Assembly (NCBI GenBank): GCA_022559845.1 | Contig: CM040118.1 | Location: 447,948,053-448,012,052 of the forward strand | Length of the DNA: 64,000 nt | Reading direction: 5' to 3' | DNA from: Amorphophallus konjac | Taxonomy: Eukaryota > Streptophyta > Magnoliopsida > Alismatales > Araceae | Part shown: positions 62,341 to 64,000 of the stretch, piece by piece | Position numbering within the stretch: the stretch's first letter is position 1 | How the letters are laid out: every line of letters begins with the position of its first letter | Program-made: the position numbers and the translations under genes | The notes under the pieces: model-generated | What the model saw: only the letters and a program-made list of their open reading frames with translations | Databases searched by the model: none | Told to the model about the DNA's origin: nothing

Positions 62341-63665
62341 TTTGGGTCAAAGCCTATTTCCCTGTCATTCAGCTTAGACCTATGGTCGAAGCCCACTTTC
62401 ATCCTTTCTGCTTAGGCTCTCCATCACACCCCACTATTCTATTTTCGGCTAAGACATCTTGTCAAAGCCCACTGCCCCGCCTTTGGCTCGAGCCTCCTTT
62501 GGTCAACACCAATCCTTGGGTCCCGCCGACGCTTACCTCAATGCATAAAACCCTGCCTCCCTTGCTTTGGCAATAATCCTGTACCTGCACAAAAAAAAGA
62601 TAGAGAGAAAAAGAAGAAAAAGAAGAAGAAGAAGAAGATATATAAAAAAAGAAAACTTCTACATGTTTTTGATTGAGAATGCTCACTCGCCTTGCTTGCA
62701 TGCTTGCCTATAATATAGATTAATACCCTCACTTCAAATTTTCTAGGACCATACTTCCTTGTTAAATAATGTTGCCCCAATTTTGGATGTGTGTGTGTCA
62801 CGGCATATGCTAAGGGGGAAAACCCATGCTGTGGTGGGTGCGCGCGCCAAGGGGAAGAGTCATAGCTATGTTATTAGCATAACTCGCAAGATACACCCAA
62901 GACAACACTCCCACACCTCGCACATAATATGAATCAATGACTTTTAACCAAAGGGATTTCAATGTTTCTTCCTAACACTCTATGGATGCTCAAATTCTTG
63001 CACTCACAGGGAAGGCAATCATGAGGGAAAAGCTGTTTGCCCCTTTTTTTTAAAAAAAAGGGGGAAAATGATGAATAAGGTGGAAAGTGAATTCAGGAAG
63101 CCGGGAATCTCCACTAAAATAAATGAGGAGACCCGTGCGAAATGGTGAAGCAAAACTCCACAATTAAAAATTTTACAATAAGGATGAATCTTAGTAGCCG
63201 GGAATCCCCATTGATACACATGAGGAGACTCGCGTCGAATGATGAAGTTCACAACTAAGAATAAACAAGGGGGTTGTGTGAAGCTACCAAAAAAACTGAA
63301 AACCTGAAGTGTATGTGTAGGCGATAGAGTAATCCTCGAGTGTTATTTGGAAAGCCTGCATATCCTTATGGTTAGGGTTCATTGCCCACATACCTGCACT
63401 TCCACACCTTGGAGAAACTGTCTCAGTAGAAGATTGTGATTTAAGCTATACGCATAGGCTATGCGACGTCCTTTGGATGAATGCACCACCCCTTTAGTTG
63501 TGCTTTGTGGGCCGCACTTAGTATGTGAATCATGGGTGATTTTCTTATCCTACTTCCGATAGAGGGGCGATATACTATGCATCTACTTGGTGCTGTCAAT
63601 GGATGCCTACATGCCTAAATAAAAAAGATAATAACAAAAGAACACCAATGAAAATAAAACAAATG
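62341..63665. other. Unassigned stretch between two blocks of the 60-bp repeat
   Basis: No gene, LTR ends or pol motif recognised. It begins with degenerate repeat units (to about 62510), has a purine-rich AAGAAG run (62600-62655), and two related copies of a roughly 100-bp unit near 63100-63230 (CCGGGAATC...GAGGAGAC). Probably leader or LTR of another retrotransposon; that is a guess. Confidence 0.4.
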
Positions 63666-64000
63666 AATGAAAACTCTCCTGATTCTGGCTTTGCAAAGCC
63701 CGCTTTCCCACTATATTTTGGCTCTCGCAGCCTGCTCTCCCAATTTTAGCTTCCACAACCCGCGCTCCCACTATATTTTGGCTCGCACAGTCTACTCTCC
63801 CAATTTTGGCTTCCACAGCCCGCTCTCCCACTATATTTTGGCTCTCGCAGCCTGCTCTCCCAATTTCGGCTTCCACAGCCCGCACTCCCACTATATTTTG
63901 GCTCTCACAGTCGGCTCTCTCGATTTCGGCTCTCGCAGCCAGCTCTCCTGATTTCGGCTTTGCAAGGCCTGCTCTCCCACTATCCTTTGGCTCTCGCAGC
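63666..64000. repeat. 60-bp tandem repeat, second block
   Basis: Regular units TTTTGGCTCTCGCAGCCTGC and CTCCCAATTTCGGCTTCCAC with period 60. Begins with the perfect palindrome GGCTTTGCAAAGCC (about 63684). Runs off the right edge. Confidence 0.9.

Overview
The window is intergenic DNA of a flowering plant and consists almost entirely of nested LTR retrotransposons. I see no ordinary host gene, tRNA or rRNA. The lineages (Sirevirus-type Ty1/copia, chromodomain Ty3/gypsy of the Tekay/Del kind, and Tat-like Ty3/gypsy with long non-coding leaders) point to an angiosperm; I cannot name the species or decide monocot versus eudicot.

Layout. The oldest element is H, a minus-strand Tat-like gypsy element (7614..61418, running off the left edge). 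It has its 5' LTR at 59927..61418, then PBS, a long leader, and a gag gene now in three visible pieces (57284..58015, 36330..36714, 7614..8038). Three later elements landed in that gag. E0 is a plus-strand Sirevirus-type copia element with decayed pol, an extra 3' ORF and a 3' LTR (1..7613; its 5' part is outside the window). A is a plus-strand Tat-like element without recognisable pol (8039..36329, target duplication GCGGG). F is a minus-strand Tekay-like gypsy element (36715..57283). Inside A sits C, a minus-strand pol-less Sirevirus derivative (13660..31157, duplication CGGGC). Inside C sits D, a very young plus-strand pol-less Sirevirus derivative with an open gag (19495..26446, duplication AACAA). 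Inside the 3' LTR of F sits G, another minus-strand Tekay-like element (37005..47800, duplication GAAGC). The nest is four levels deep (H > A > C > D). The right end (61419..64000) is a 60-bp tandem repeat with an unassigned stretch in the middle.

Function. The only clearly intact coding frame is the gag of D. Everything else is broken, and many in-frame stops lie where CAA/CAG glutamine codons are expected, as 5-methylcytosine deamination would produce. D and C would need pol from an autonomous relative to move.

The most unusual signal is shared by all families here. Each LTR, and often the leader or a coding repeat, carries an array of short CpG-rich inverted repeats whose arm sequence is family-specific but whose geometry is nearly fixed: GTCGACCA-N12-TGGTCGAC in D, paired GGGTCGACCC centres 12-13 bp apart in E0 and C, GCGTC-N10-GACGC in A, CGGTC-N9-GACCG in F, GCGCC-N9-GGCGC in G, and GGCT-N5-AGCC in the right-hand satellite. 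Loops and flanks diverge while arms and spacing persist. In D the same 22-bp pairing recurs inside gag and protease coding sequence in different reading frames, which argues for a DNA- or RNA-level constraint.
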